Of a DNA stretch of 64,000 nucleotides, positions 50,457-60,232 are shown one piece after another. The notes below the pieces were generated by a model. It was not told where the DNA came from. It ran no database searches and saw only the letters and a program-made list of their open reading frames with translations. Numbering within the stretch: the stretch's first letter is position 1; each line of letters begins with the position of its first letter. Made by a program: the position numbers and the translations under genes. The DNA comes from Acidobacteriaceae bacterium. GTDB taxonomy: Bacteria; Acidobacteriota; Terriglobia; Terriglobales; Acidobacteriaceae. The DNA is taken from contig JASHQE010000039.1 of assembly GCA_030037705.1 (NCBI GenBank), positions 37,468 through 101,467 of the forward strand, written 5' to 3'.

Positions 50457-51197
50457 ATGGCCTCTGAGCAGAAGTTTCGTCCGCTGGCGGGATGCACCGC
50501 CGTCGTCACTGGCGCAAGCAGCGGGATCGGCCGGGCGCTTGCCGTTGCTCTTTCTCGGGAAGGAGTGCGGATCTGTGCCGTGGGAAGAAATCACATCGCA
50601 CTTGCGGAGACGGCGGCTGCCGCGCAGAAAGACGCACCGATTACCGTCTTTCCCGCGGATATCACGATCGAAGAGGAGATGGGTAGTCTTCTCAAGTATC
50701 TGCATGAAGCCGGCAGCCTAGACATTCTCATTCATTCGGCCGCGGTTTTCTCTCAGCAACCGATGGAACGGGCGCGAACCGAGGACCTGGACCTGCAATA
50801 TGCAGTGAATGTGCGAGCACCGTACCGATTGACGCAGCAGGTTTTGCCGCTGCTCGTCGCCGCGCAAGGACAAATCGCCTTCATCAACTCCAGTGCAGGC
50901 CTGGCGGTGAAACGCGCGGAGATTGGGCAATACGCGGCGACGAAACATGCGTTGCGGGCGATCGCGGACAGTTTGCGGGCAGAGGTTAACCCCCAAGGGG
51001 TCCGCGTCCTTTCGGTCTATCTCGGACGGACGGCGACACCGATGCAGGAAGCAGTCTTCCGCGCCGAAGGCAAGATATATCATCCTGAAGCATTGCTGCA
51101 GCCAGAGGATGTTGCTTCTGTCATTGTCCACACGCTCAAACTTCCGCCGACTGCCGAAGTAACGGATATCAACATCAGGCCCATGCGCGCAGTTTAA
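50457..51197 (+). CDS. Short-chain dehydrogenase/reductase (classical SDR)
   Basis: AVVTGASSGIGRALAVALSREG; IHSAAV; INSSAG...YAATKHAL. Confidence 0.9.
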   Translation: MASEQKFRPLAGCTAVVTGASSGIGRALAVALSREGVRICAVGRNHIALAETAAAAQKDAPITVFPADITIEEEMGSLLKYLHEAGSLDILIHSAAVFSQQPMERARTEDLDLQYAVNVRAPYRLTQQVLPLLVAAQGQIAFINSSAGLAVKRAEIGQYAATKHALRAIADSLRAEVNPQGVRVLSVYLGRTATPMQEAVFRAEGKIYHPEALLQPEDVASVIVHTLKLPPTAEVTDINIRPMRAV

Positions 51198-51487
51198 CGA
51201 ATGGTTCTATAATGAATCAGACACTCGGGCCAAAAAAGAGAGCCGATAGGCCGGATGAGCCGTTCGGGACCGGCAAGCGCCATTCTAAGGCATTTGTGCA
51301 GGGCTGTTGCGAAGGGGCGCGGTTTTGAAAATTTTATTTCCTAGAAAAGGAAAACTGCATTGCGGGAATTGCCTGGTTCGCATCCAAATGCTTAATAATT
51401 TTCGTTACTTGCGAGAGAGCGGCCGCGAACTGATAGACTGAGCGTTCAAAGGCCCTCAACCCCGCATACGCGAAGAAGGACGTCACG

Positions 51488-52984
51488 GTGCGACGCTTTC
51501 CCCTCCTCTTATCAGTACTTCTCTGGTGCTCGCTCGCTTGGGCACAGACGCCAACGCTGGTGCAACATGTAAGCTGCCCCAATTCCGGTGAGCTTGGCAG
51601 CGGGATCGGCGGCGCGATGAGCAGCACGCCAACCTATCAATGCCCTTTACCGGAACCTACGCAGGCGGGGAACGCGATCCTTCTGGGGCTTTTCTCCGAC
51701 AACACCGGAAACCCCAAATGGACAGTTTCCGACGATAAATCGAATACCTGGACACTTGCGGGCAGCACCACAGACAGCAACGGCAATATCTTGGCTGTGT
51801 ATTATGCGCTGAACGTGGCGGCAGGAACCCGGATGTTATCGGTCAAGAATTCCGGGGGCACGAACGGCTATACTGCGGTCTCTGCAAGCGAATACTATAA
51901 CGTTGCTGCGTCTTCCGCACTCGATGCGCAAGTCTGCAGTGCGGGCGCGAGTTCCAAGTCAATTTCCGCAGGAAGTATTACGCCGGGAACTGCCGGAGAC
52001 CTGTTCTGGCAGTGGGCTGCCGATACGAACAGTGCGGCGGTAGCTTCATTCACAGCCGGTTCGCAGTCGAATATTACCTGGCAGCTCAACGGCACGGATA
52101 TTAACGCTTCAGATGCGACGCAGGCGGGCGTCTATAGCTCGACAAGTGCAATCACTCCGACCTTCTCGAGCGGCACGGCGGAGCCTTTCGACTCGTGTGT
52201 CGTGGCTCTTAAGGCGGCGAGCGCGGGAAATCCTCCTACGCAATCCTTCCGCATTGTGCACATGCTGCACGCAGAGATGAATTCGACCTCTGCAGGTTCG
52301 TATGCTGTTGAGATGCCCACGTCCGGCAATTTGTTCGTAATCTCTTTTTCCTCGGGCGGAAATACGATAAGTTCCATCACCGGCAGCCCTTCGAACACGT
52401 GGACAAACACCGGCGGGCCCACCAATCCTGATAATCAGTCTACCTATGCGGATCAGCAGATCTATTACGCGGCGAACGCTTCACCCTCAAACTCGATGAC
52501 CTTGAGCATCGGTCAAACCGGCACTTTGACGGGCACCGTGTATATGCTCTACGACTTCGTCGGCGCAGCAACTTCGCCTTTTGACGTGGACTCGGGTGGT
52601 CAGGAAGGAGATCAGGGCAGCGAGGCGACGCAGCTTTCAACGTGTACGGGTTGCCTGACTCCTTCATCGCCTAATGAAGTGATCTTAGGCAATGTCGGTC
52701 AGGACTGGTGCACGGCTACGGGTATCTTGACGCCCAGCGGAGCCTTGTTCGATGCGGCCACTTATACCGGTAACAGCGTGAATGGTCCTGAGCCGGTGGA
52801 TCAGAACAATGGGTGGTTCCACTATTACGACGTCGCGGCCAGCGCGCTTTCTGCTAGCTGGAGTTATACCTGCGGCAGCTATGCTCAAGCAGGATGGGCG
52901 GGCAGGCTGGCTGCATTCAAAGGGGCAACCGGCAATCAACCGGAGCCGCCGACCAATGTGAAGGCTGCGGTTGTTCAGCAATGA
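51488..52984 (+). CDS. Secreted hypothetical protein with tandem lectin-like domains
   Basis: Signal peptide MRRFPLLLSVLLWCSLAWAQ; two related beta-rich halves (residues ~20-245 and ~255-485), each ending in a Gly/Ala-rich ..ALKAAS / RLAAFKGA strand. Confidence 0.6.
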   Translation: MRRFPLLLSVLLWCSLAWAQTPTLVQHVSCPNSGELGSGIGGAMSSTPTYQCPLPEPTQAGNAILLGLFSDNTGNPKWTVSDDKSNTWTLAGSTTDSNGNILAVYYALNVAAGTRMLSVKNSGGTNGYTAVSASEYYNVAASSALDAQVCSAGASSKSISAGSITPGTAGDLFWQWAADTNSAAVASFTAGSQSNITWQLNGTDINASDATQAGVYSSTSAITPTFSSGTAEPFDSCVVALKAASAGNPPTQSFRIVHMLHAEMNSTSAGSYAVEMPTSGNLFVISFSSGGNTISSITGSPSNTWTNTGGPTNPDNQSTYADQQIYYAANASPSNSMTLSIGQTGTLTGTVYMLYDFVGAATSPFDVDSGGQEGDQGSEATQLSTCTGCLTPSSPNEVILGNVGQDWCTATGILTPSGALFDAATYTGNSVNGPEPVDQNNGWFHYYDVAASALSASWSYTCGSYAQAGWAGRLAAFKGATGNQPEPPTNVKAAVVQQ

Positions 52985-53152
52985 GGAATACCATTCAGCC
53001 TATAGCATGTTTTTAGAATCCGATTCTGTTCGTGTGGCATGTGTGAGATCCAGTAATAAGCCGGGGTCCATTCGATAGGTAATTCGCGGCAGTCATGGAT
53101 GAAACACACTCTAGGTCTCTGACCATTTGATTAAATACTACCTCTGGGTGCC

Positions 53153-53194
53153 CCGGGTCATCCGCCGTGGCGGACGGCGGCGGATGAGACCCGG
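53153..53194. repeat. GC-rich imperfect palindrome upstream of lhgO
   Basis: CCGGGTCATCCGCCG ... CGGCGGATGAGACCCGG, inverted match with a 2-nt bulge. Confidence 0.5.
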
Positions 53195-53233
53195 GAGAGC
53201 ACGCATAGGTAAGGCTGTCTTGCGACCCCTGAT

Positions 53234-54433
53234 ATGTCGAAGAAAGTAGCTGTGATCGGTGGAGGTATCGTCGGTTTAGCGACCGCGTACCAGATCCTGC
53301 AGCGATTCCCGTCCGTACGATTACTTCTCTTGGAGAAAGAAGCGGGCCCTGGCCGGCATCAGACCGGGCATAATAGCGGGGTCCTGCATTGCGGACTCTA
53401 CTATAAGCCGGGCTCGACAAAGGCTCGTCTGGCAGTGCAGGGAATCCGAAGGATGGTTGCCTTTTGCGCGGAGCAAGATGTTCCGTACGAATTGTGCGGC
53501 AAGGTCGTGGTGGCCACGGAACCGGAAGAGATTCCCCGTTTACATGCGCTGTTTGAGCGCGGCACCGCAAACGGGCTGGAAGGTCTCAAGCTACTTGGCC
53601 CTGAAGAGATTCGTGAGATCGAGCCCCACGCAGCGGGCCTTATGGGAATCCGCGTTCCTCAGGAAGGGATCGTTGATTATCCGGCGGTCACTGCTGCAAT
53701 GGTCCGGCAAATTCAGGATCGCGGCGGTGAGATCCACTTCTCCTCGGAAGTGACCAGGCTCCAGAATGGAAACGGGTGGCGCATTCAATCGACTGGCGGC
53801 GAGTATGAGGCGGATTTTTTGATCAATTGTGCCGGATTGCACTGCGATCGTGTAAGCCGTATGGCGGGCAACAGTGATCCCACAAAGATAGTTCCGTTCC
53901 GCGGGGAGTACTACAAGCTGAAAAAAGAGCGGCAGTATCTGGTCCGGAATCTGATCTATCCGGTGCCGGATCCGAAGTTTCCTTTTCTGGGGGTACATTT
54001 CACGCGGCTGATCCACGGTGGCGTGGAAGCAGGGCCCAATGCCGTGCTAGCCTTCGCGCGTGAGGGATACCGGAGTTCCGATTTCTCGTTGCGCGATATG
54101 ATGGAAACGCTATCTTATAGCGGATTCTGGCGATTCTTTCTGCGCTATCCGGCTTTGTGCTGGGAAGAATTCAAGCGCTCTTACAGCAAAATGCTTTTTT
54201 GCCGGTCATTACAGCGGCTCGTGCCGGAGCTGCAGATCGACGATCTTGATCAAGGCGGATCTGGTGTTCGTGCGCAGGCGCTCTCGCCGGCGGGCGAGCT
54301 TGTGCAGGACTTTCACTTTGTGCGGCAGCCGCAGGCTCTTCATGTTTTGAATGCTCCAAGCCCTGCCGCAACGGCAAGCCTGGCAATTGCCGATGAAGTG
54401 ATCGATCGGGCGCAGGATATGATTGCATCTTAG
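53234..54433 (+). CDS. lhgO: L-2-hydroxyglutarate oxidase
   Basis: KVAVIGGGIVGLATAYQILQRFPSVRLLLLEKEAGPGRHQTGHNSGVLHCGLYYKPGSTKA; GIVDYPAV; FRGEYYKL. Confidence 0.88.
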   Translation: MSKKVAVIGGGIVGLATAYQILQRFPSVRLLLLEKEAGPGRHQTGHNSGVLHCGLYYKPGSTKARLAVQGIRRMVAFCAEQDVPYELCGKVVVATEPEEIPRLHALFERGTANGLEGLKLLGPEEIREIEPHAAGLMGIRVPQEGIVDYPAVTAAMVRQIQDRGGEIHFSSEVTRLQNGNGWRIQSTGGEYEADFLINCAGLHCDRVSRMAGNSDPTKIVPFRGEYYKLKKERQYLVRNLIYPVPDPKFPFLGVHFTRLIHGGVEAGPNAVLAFAREGYRSSDFSLRDMMETLSYSGFWRFFLRYPALCWEEFKRSYSKMLFCRSLQRLVPELQIDDLDQGGSGVRAQALSPAGELVQDFHFVRQPQALHVLNAPSPAATASLAIADEVIDRAQDMIAS

Positions 54434-54562
54434 ACAAGAGCAGGTTAAGTTAGAACCAACAGATGAGATTTTTCATATGTGCGCAGTCAAGAATGTGTGC
54501 CGTTACTCATCGGCAAATGAGCAGGACCGCGGAATTCTCACGATCTTAGGGGCAAAATCGCG

Positions 54563-55831
54563 ATGCATCGCTCACATATAGTGTTTTTGATCGAAAACAC
54601 TTCTTTTCTAAAGGATAGGAGAGTTCGACAAGAAGCATTGACATTGAGGCGAAATGGGTACGACGTCTCAGTCGTATGCCCCGGAGGCACGGGGCCAGAT
54701 GCCGCGGCTCACGAGATCATCGACAATATCGCCATCTATCGCTATTGGCAGCCATGGCAGGGCAGAGACTTCCTGAGCTATTTGCTGGAATATGGATGGG
54801 CGATGATATGCACGCTCCTGATTGTTGGCTGGATATGGGTGAGGGAAGACTTCGATGTTCTCCATGCGGCTAATCCGCCGGATCTGTTTTGGCTGGTCGC
54901 GCTGCCATTTGTGGGTGTGGGAAAGCAATTCGTGTACGACGAGCACGATCTGTGCCCAGAGCTGCTACACTCCAGGGTCGGCCACAGTGTCGCGCTTCGC
55001 GAACTCTTCCTGTTGCTCGAGCGCTGTTCCTATTGGTTAGCGGATCTGGTGGTCGTAACAAATCAATCGGCCTACGAAAGCGCTCTGGCGCGCGGCGCTA
55101 AATCGGAAAAACTCTGTATCGTTCGCAACGGCCCCGATTTGGATTACTTTATTGACGTGAAGCCACGGTCGGAACTGAAGGGCGGGGCAGAGCATCTTGC
55201 GCTTTATGTTGGTACCATGGCGCCGCAGGACGGCGCAGAGCGTATTTTGAGTGCAGCTCATCATATTGTCCACACCCGCGGCCGGCGCGACGTGAGGTTT
55301 GCGCTCTTGGGAAGCGGGGAATGTGTTCCCGATCTTAAAGCAATGGCGAAGACGCTTGAGATCGAACCATATATAGATTTCCTGGGCTGGATCGACGGTT
55401 CTGACCTTCTCAGCTACTATGCAACGGCTGATGTGTGTTTGGCGCCGGAGCCGCCGGTTGAGTTCAACCAGAGATCTTCCTTTATCAAGCTCACCGAGTA
55501 TATGTGCTACGGCAAAGTTACAGTGTCTTTTGACTTGCTGGAGTCGCGGCGAACTCTTGGCGGCTCCGGAATCTTTGTTGAGCGGGATGACCTTGCCCTA
55601 TTTGGTGATTCCATTCTTGCAATTCTCGATGCGCCCGGGCTTCGTCAGCGGATGGGCGAGATTGGCGCGGAGCGTCTTCGCAGATCCTTTCATTGGGGGC
55701 CTTGCAGCAAAGTATTGATGGATGCCTACGAGAAAGTGATTTGGAATCGGGAGCCATTGCATATGGAGATTGCCGGTCATAGCGGACAATCCAACTGTTC
55801 ACCGGAACACATGGATCATTTCAATCGCTAA
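54563..55831 (+). CDS. Glycosyltransferase family 4
   Basis: SFLKDRRVRQEALTLRRNGYDVSVVCPGG; YDEHDLCPELL; NQRSSFIKLTEYMCYGKVTVSFDLLESRR. Confidence 0.9.
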   Translation: MHRSHIVFLIENTSFLKDRRVRQEALTLRRNGYDVSVVCPGGTGPDAAAHEIIDNIAIYRYWQPWQGRDFLSYLLEYGWAMICTLLIVGWIWVREDFDVLHAANPPDLFWLVALPFVGVGKQFVYDEHDLCPELLHSRVGHSVALRELFLLLERCSYWLADLVVVTNQSAYESALARGAKSEKLCIVRNGPDLDYFIDVKPRSELKGGAEHLALYVGTMAPQDGAERILSAAHHIVHTRGRRDVRFALLGSGECVPDLKAMAKTLEIEPYIDFLGWIDGSDLLSYYATADVCLAPEPPVEFNQRSSFIKLTEYMCYGKVTVSFDLLESRRTLGGSGIFVERDDLALFGDSILAILDAPGLRQRMGEIGAERLRRSFHWGPCSKVLMDAYEKVIWNREPLHMEIAGHSGQSNCSPEHMDHFNR

Positions 55832-56036
55832 AGCATAGGTTGAGGTTGCTTATTTAACTCGGAGTAGTTTTACCTTAATTGAGAAATGTAATCCGCACAT
55901 TGAGTGTGGCAATTGCAAGCCTTGAAGCATATCAGTTCATTCATCCAGTGCAAGTAAAAGTGCTACGCATGGGACTCCAGAAAATTTCGGGCAAACGCAT
56001 TCGGGCAACATCTTCTGAATATACAAGGGGGAGATT

Positions 56037-57383
56037 GTGACGTTGACTTCTTTAGATCGTACCGCTGAACTCAAACATCGGATTGAAACACGCGAGGCCC
56101 GGATCGGCATCGTTGGCATGGGCTATGTCGGGCTGCCGCTCGCTCTTTTGTTTAGCGAACAGCGGTTCAAGGTGGCAGGTTTTGATATCGATGATCGCAA
56201 AGTGGAGAAGCTGAATCAGGGGGGATCGTATATCGTGCGCATCCCCGGCACCGAAATCCAGGTGGCGCAGCAGAACGGATTTCGCGCGACTGCCGATTAT
56301 AGCGAGATTGCGCAGATGGATGTCGTGATCATCTGCGTTCCCACACCGCTTGATGAATATCACGAACCCGATCTTAGTTATGTTTCGGGAACGGTGCGCA
56401 GCATCGCACCGCATCTCCATGAGGGACAACTCGTGGTGCTGGAGAGCACAACCTATCCTGGAACAACGGAAGAGATCGTCGTTCCTCTGCTCGAACAGGG
56501 AAACCCAGCCGGTCTACGCGTGGCCCGAGATGCGGTAAGTAACGGTTTCTATGTGGCCTTTTCTCCTGAGCGGGAAGATCCCGGCAACGACACGGTAGCG
56601 CGGCGAGATATTCCGAAGGTTGTGGGCGGTTGCGGGCCGGCGGCGCTCGAGCTGGCGTGCGCAGTTTATTCCTCCATCTTCAATCGCACGGTTCCTGTTT
56701 CCTCGCCGGCCGCCGCCGAGATGACCAAGCTGCTTGAGAACATTTATCGTTGCGTCAACATCGCATTGGTGAATGAGCTGAAGCAGTTATGCCTGCGCAT
56801 GGGAATCGATCTGTTCGAAGTCATCAATGCGGCCAAGACCAAGCCGTTTGGATTTCAGGCGTTCTATCCGGGTCCCGGCCTGGGCGGCCACTGTATTCCT
56901 ATCGATCCGTTTTACCTGTCCTGGAAGGCCAAGCAGTTTGATTTTCACACGCGCTTTATCGAGCTGGCCGGCGAAGTGAATAACGCGATGCCTTACTTTG
57001 TTGTGGAGAACGTGATTGAGGCATTGAGCCAGCATCACAAATCTCTGCGCGGATCGCGGATTCTGATTCTCGGTATGGCCTACAAGCGCGACATCGACGA
57101 TCTGCGCGAGTCGCCTTCATTGACCATCATCGAGTTGCTGCAAAAACGCGGAGCGATCGTCGCATATAACGATCCGTTCTTTCCGACGGTCGGACAGGGC
57201 CGCAAATATGCGCTGAATATGACCAGCACACCCCTGGATCGAATCCCAGAGTTCGATTGTGTGCTGATCGCAACCGATCACTCGCAATATGACTACCAAA
57301 ACATCGTGAAGCAGGCTAATCTGGTTGTGGATACGCGCGATGCAACCCGAGGCATTCACTCCGACAAGATCGTAAGGTGCTGA
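56037..57383 (+). CDS. wbpA: Nucleotide sugar dehydrogenase (UDP-GlcNAc 6-dehydrogenase, WbpA-like)
   Basis: RIGIVGMGYVGLPLALLFSEQRFKVAGFDID; VPTPLDEYHEPDLSYV; ESTTYPGTTEE; GFQAFYPGPGLGGHCIPIDPFYLSWKA. Confidence 0.9.
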   Translation: MTLTSLDRTAELKHRIETREARIGIVGMGYVGLPLALLFSEQRFKVAGFDIDDRKVEKLNQGGSYIVRIPGTEIQVAQQNGFRATADYSEIAQMDVVIICVPTPLDEYHEPDLSYVSGTVRSIAPHLHEGQLVVLESTTYPGTTEEIVVPLLEQGNPAGLRVARDAVSNGFYVAFSPEREDPGNDTVARRDIPKVVGGCGPAALELACAVYSSIFNRTVPVSSPAAAEMTKLLENIYRCVNIALVNELKQLCLRMGIDLFEVINAAKTKPFGFQAFYPGPGLGGHCIPIDPFYLSWKAKQFDFHTRFIELAGEVNNAMPYFVVENVIEALSQHHKSLRGSRILILGMAYKRDIDDLRESPSLTIIELLQKRGAIVAYNDPFFPTVGQGRKYALNMTSTPLDRIPEFDCVLIATDHSQYDYQNIVKQANLVVDTRDATRGIHSDKIVRC

Positions 57384-57560
57384 TGAGCGAGGGCCGGGCC
57401 CGCCCGGCTCGCGCCATCGCGGCATAAAACATTGCATCAGTCCTCGGGTAGGTTTTGAGGCACGCAGTCCGATACGCCTGCCCCAGGTCATCTATTCTTG
57501 ATTATTTAAACTATAGGTTGCAGCGGGCGTGCTCGTTGCGCTGCAACTGGAGAACCCGAC

Positions 57561-59888
57561 GTGAGTTTCTCTTTTAAATGGCAGCCGATGCTGGCCGTGA
57601 GCCTTGTGGCTGTTCTTCTCTCAGCATGCTCATTCGATCCCAACGTTCGCAAGCAGAAGGATTTTCAAAACGGACAAAGCTTCTTCGACAAAGGGGAGTA
57701 CCGTGCAGCCACGGCAGAGTATGCGCGTGCTATTAAGGTCGATCCCAGTTACGCGGATGCGCACTTTCAGCTTGCACAAAGCTATATGCTGCTGCAAGAG
57801 CCTGACCGCGCTTACCAGGAGTTCGCCCGTACGGTAGAACTGCGGCCTAACGATTACCATGCTCGCCTCGCGATCGCGAATCTGGCGATCATGACTCGGA
57901 ATTTCAAGCAGGCGAAGGAGCAGACCGATTGGCTGCTGAAGGCGCGGCCGAACGACCCTGCCGTGCACTCGGCCATCGCAAGCCTTCTGGCCGCACAGGA
58001 CGATATTCCGGGCGCAATTCAAGAGGCGCAACAAACCGTCGCGCTTGCGCCGGATCGTTGGGAGCCTTATCTGACCTTAGCTCTCTTGCAGGCGAAGGAC
58101 GGTCAGGAAGATGCTGCGGAGGCCAGTTTCAAGAAGGTTATTGAGATGGACCCGAAGGAAGTAAAGGCGCGCGTGCTGCTCGGGACCTACTATCAATCAC
58201 GCAATCGTCTGGATGATGCAGAACACGAATTCCGCGATGCGATCGCTGCAGGTCCCGACAAGATGGCTCCGCGCACAGCGCTGGCTGGGCTTTATATGGC
58301 GGAGGGAAAGCCGGACCGGGCCGAGAACACTTTGGAACAGGCCAAGCAAGATCTTCCGCATGATCCGGAATGCCTGCTGGCGTTGAGTAATTTCTATTAT
58401 GTTACGGGAAATCTGGATAAGGCGGTCGGCGAGTACGATGCGCTTTATGCCGCGCACCCGAGCGACATTACGATCAAGAAAAAATACATACAGCTTTTGA
58501 TTCAAACCAAGCACTATGACAAGGCGCAGCAACTCGACAACGAGATCCTGCAGGCCAATGCCAATGACAGCGACGCTCTGGTTTATCGCAGCCAGATGCA
58601 GATAAGCGAAGGCGATATAAACGATGCCGCGCAGACTTTACAGACCGTAGTTACAAACGCTCCCAATGACAGCCTGGCGCACTACGTGCTGGGCGTTGCT
58701 CTCAATAAACAGGGTTATCCGGAGCGCGCCGAAAGCGAGTGGAAGGAGGCTCTGCAGCTCAATCCGAACTTTCTGGATGCGCAGCGCGCGATTGCCGACG
58801 AAGCGATGTTGAAGGGTGATATGACTGCTCTTCAAGACGCTGCCAACCAGATCATCCGGCTTGAGCCCGGGTCCCCGGAAGGTTACGCACTGCGCGCTCT
58901 TTCCAGCATCAATCGCAGCCAGTTTGAAGAGGCCGAGCGGGATGTTCGCAGGGCAATTTCGGTTGCTCCACAGAGCGCCTTCGGCTATGTGGAACTGGGT
59001 AACCTCAGGTTCGCGCAGAAACAATATACCGATGCCGCTAAGGCTTACCAGGACGCCTTGGATCGCAACGCCGGATCGATGGATGCGCTGCGCGGACTGA
59101 TGAATACATATAATGCGGAAAAACAACCCGACAAAGCCATTGCAGCGGCGCAGGCGCAGGTGAGTAAGTCACCCGAGAATAGCAATTTTTACGAGTTACT
59201 CGGCTCTGCCCTTTTTCATTCCAAGAAAGATCTCGGCGGTGCAGAAGCAGCCTTTCAGAAGGCTGCCACACTCGACGGGCATAATGCCGATGCCTGGATT
59301 CAACTTTGCCAGGTGCAGGCAACCAAAGGCGAGATCGACCAGGCCATTGCCACGGGTGAGGATGGGCTCAAGCTGAATCCACACCAGTCCGGTCTTGATA
59401 TCCTCATGGGAGATTTGTACGTGGCACGTTCGGACTGGAAAAAAGCGGAGGACGCCTACCAAGCCGCCCTGGTAGTGAGTCCGCAAAATCCCATCGCTTC
59501 CAATGATCTTGCCCGAGTGATACTCGATAGCGGCGGCAATGTCGATGTTGCACTGTCTTTGGCGCAGACCGCGCAAAAGCAGTTGCCCAACTCGCCGGCC
59601 GTGGTCGATACGTTTGGGTGGATCTACTATCACCGGGGCATGTACCAACTGGCAATGACGTCTCTCCAGGAGGCGCTGGCGCTTGAACAAAAGAGCCAAC
59701 TATCCGAAGATCCGGATATTCAGTATCACCTGGGCATGACCTACGAGAAAACCAAGCAGCCTGCGCTGGCCAGGGAACACTTTGAGGATGCCTTGAAAGC
59801 CGATCCGAACTATCGTGGCGCCTCTGAGATCCGCGCTGAATTAGCACATCTCCAGTCGGCGGGAACAACGGCGACGGCTCATCCCTGA
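57561..59888 (+). CDS. TPR-repeat lipoprotein (PrsT-like, EPS/PEP-CTERM system)
   Basis: Lipobox LLSAC; at least 15 TPR-type repeats; located in an EPS locus next to a PEP-CTERM-like protein. Confidence 0.8.
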   Translation: MSFSFKWQPMLAVSLVAVLLSACSFDPNVRKQKDFQNGQSFFDKGEYRAATAEYARAIKVDPSYADAHFQLAQSYMLLQEPDRAYQEFARTVELRPNDYHARLAIANLAIMTRNFKQAKEQTDWLLKARPNDPAVHSAIASLLAAQDDIPGAIQEAQQTVALAPDRWEPYLTLALLQAKDGQEDAAEASFKKVIEMDPKEVKARVLLGTYYQSRNRLDDAEHEFRDAIAAGPDKMAPRTALAGLYMAEGKPDRAENTLEQAKQDLPHDPECLLALSNFYYVTGNLDKAVGEYDALYAAHPSDITIKKKYIQLLIQTKHYDKAQQLDNEILQANANDSDALVYRSQMQISEGDINDAAQTLQTVVTNAPNDSLAHYVLGVALNKQGYPERAESEWKEALQLNPNFLDAQRAIADEAMLKGDMTALQDAANQIIRLEPGSPEGYALRALSSINRSQFEEAERDVRRAISVAPQSAFGYVELGNLRFAQKQYTDAAKAYQDALDRNAGSMDALRGLMNTYNAEKQPDKAIAAAQAQVSKSPENSNFYELLGSALFHSKKDLGGAEAAFQKAATLDGHNADAWIQLCQVQATKGEIDQAIATGEDGLKLNPHQSGLDILMGDLYVARSDWKKAEDAYQAALVVSPQNPIASNDLARVILDSGGNVDVALSLAQTAQKQLPNSPAVVDTFGWIYYHRGMYQLAMTSLQEALALEQKSQLSEDPDIQYHLGMTYEKTKQPALAREHFEDALKADPNYRGASEIRAELAHLQSAGTTATAHP

Positions 59889-60232
59889 ATTTGCTAGATG
59901 CGGATTGAAAGCCGCTGGCCGTTCCGTGCTGTGAGCTTTGGGCACAGCCGGAAGAGAAGCGGCCATTGTGCAGCTCTTTGCGGGGGCGCAAGAGCGCGCA
60001 TCTCATACTCTTCCCGATAGGTGACTAACGGGTTCTGGTAACCGGGAAGAGGTACCCAAAAACTTCACCCTTTCGGATACACCAGGTGATTCTTAGGTTA
60101 TGTGTTTCCAACGAGTTGCAAAAACTATCTGCTTTGACAACGGACCGTATCGCGCTACGATGAAACGAACGAGGGCGAACTATGCAAGTGCCCGTTAGCT
60201 TTGTTCATACACGAGAGTGGAAGGGGAAAATC

